DNA from: DATARR01 sp034666985
GTDB lineage: Bacteria; Acidobacteriota; Thermoanaerobaculia; Multivoradales; UBA5704
Reading direction: 5' to 3'
DNA length: 64,000 nucleotides
Assembly: GCA_034666985.1 (NCBI GenBank)
Contig: JAXDKS010000071.1
Span: 18,927 to 82,926, forward strand
Both the position numbers and the translations under genes were made by a program. This document shows positions 63,940 through 64,000 of the stretch, in pieces (position 1 is the stretch's first letter; the number at the start of each line of letters is the position of its first letter). The notes under the pieces were generated by a model. The model searched no databases. It saw nothing but the letters and a program-made list of their open reading frames with translations, and was not told the DNA's origin.

Positions 63940-64000
63940 TGGACCGGGGACATGGGTAACACTTGTGCGGGGACATGGGTAACACCTTGAGGGAAGCTGT
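63940..64000. mobile_element. Probable insertion-sequence terminus, cut by window end
   Basis: GTGTATGGACCGGGGACATG is followed by GGTAACAC; GGGGACATGGGTAACAC occurs twice (63946-63962 and 63969-63985, 23 bp apart). Such paired sub-repeats are typical of the ends of some transposase-carrying elements. The element interior would lie beyond the window. Confidence 0.5.

Overview
The window is a 64 kb, very GC-rich bacterial chromosome segment with short intergenic gaps, frequent 4-bp ATGA/GTGA overlaps and many GTG starts. The gene families fit an Acidobacteriota-type soil bacterium, possibly Thermoanaerobaculia. These are secreted proteins ending in a ~105-residue 'FWFF...VKVLDG...FWV' domain, secreted S10 and vanadium-haloperoxidase-like enzymes, and a large hybrid PKS-NRPS. 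The phylum call is an inference from gene content; no rRNA or universal marker gene was seen.

Layout. 1-11 kb: exonuclease VII genes (xseA 5' end cut off, xseB), a fatty acid desaturase, three secreted proteins (two with paired FWFF domains), a TPR protein and a fused enoyl-CoA hydratase/3-hydroxyacyl-CoA dehydrogenase. 11-13.2 kb: an accessory patch with a MerR-like HTH protein, a ~260-bp direct duplication flanking a tiny cysteine-rich secreted peptide, and hairpin repeats. 13.2-16.7 kb: a translationally coupled pair, a gluzincin-like metallopeptidase and a metallo-beta-lactamase-fold protein. 16.6-22.6 kb: MFS exporter, small membrane proteins, zinc-ribbon rhomboid protease, Moco oxidoreductase, SpoIIE-type phosphatase. 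22.6-25.5 kb: a protein-thiocarboxylate cysteine pathway (CysM-like synthase, JAMM peptidase, and a ubiquitin-like/E1/rhodanese triple fusion). 25.6-30 kb: haloperoxidase/PAP2 protein, S10 carboxypeptidase, MoaD-MoaE fusion, CsbD. 30-36 kb: acyl-CoA carboxylase beta subunit, a ferritin-like protein, and an AtuA / membrane protein / AtuA-C / enoyl-CoA hydratase / HAD operon. 36-39 kb: rhodanese-like, zinc-finger-like, alpha/beta hydrolase, YgfZ and HesB/IscA.

39.3-62.6 kb is the main accessory region. A C-A-T NRPS (1,124 aa) and a 4,820-aa hybrid synthase appear to form one biosynthetic locus. Between them lie a YefM-YoeB toxin-antitoxin pair, a >1.1-kb array with 21-bp periodicity, palindromic repeats, and a restriction-nuclease/STAND-ATPase/HEAT protein resembling an antiviral (Avs-type) sensor. 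The stop of that protein overlaps the start of the large synthase. I read the large synthase as ACP-KS-AT-AT-ACP-aminotransferase-luciferase-type monooxygenase-C-A-C-T-C-TE. By analogy with microginin and puwainaphycin synthases, this predicts an alpha-hydroxy-beta-amino acyl unit joined to an aliphatic amino acid, a chemotype typical of aminopeptidase inhibitors.

The most unusual structural observation is that mobile-looking palindromic repeats, also present between genes in this window, lie in frame inside the 4,820-codon gene. They sit at domain seams (KS/AT, ACP/aminotransferase, aminotransferase/monooxygenase) and once inside an adenylation domain just before its ATP-binding motif. One 45-bp stretch there is identical to an intergenic stretch at 63,891. 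A second recurrent theme is ubiquitin-like domains whose Gly-Gly is internal because of fusion (two genes). A third is a series of genes whose -10 box lies only 5-9 bases before the start codon, suggesting leaderless mRNAs.
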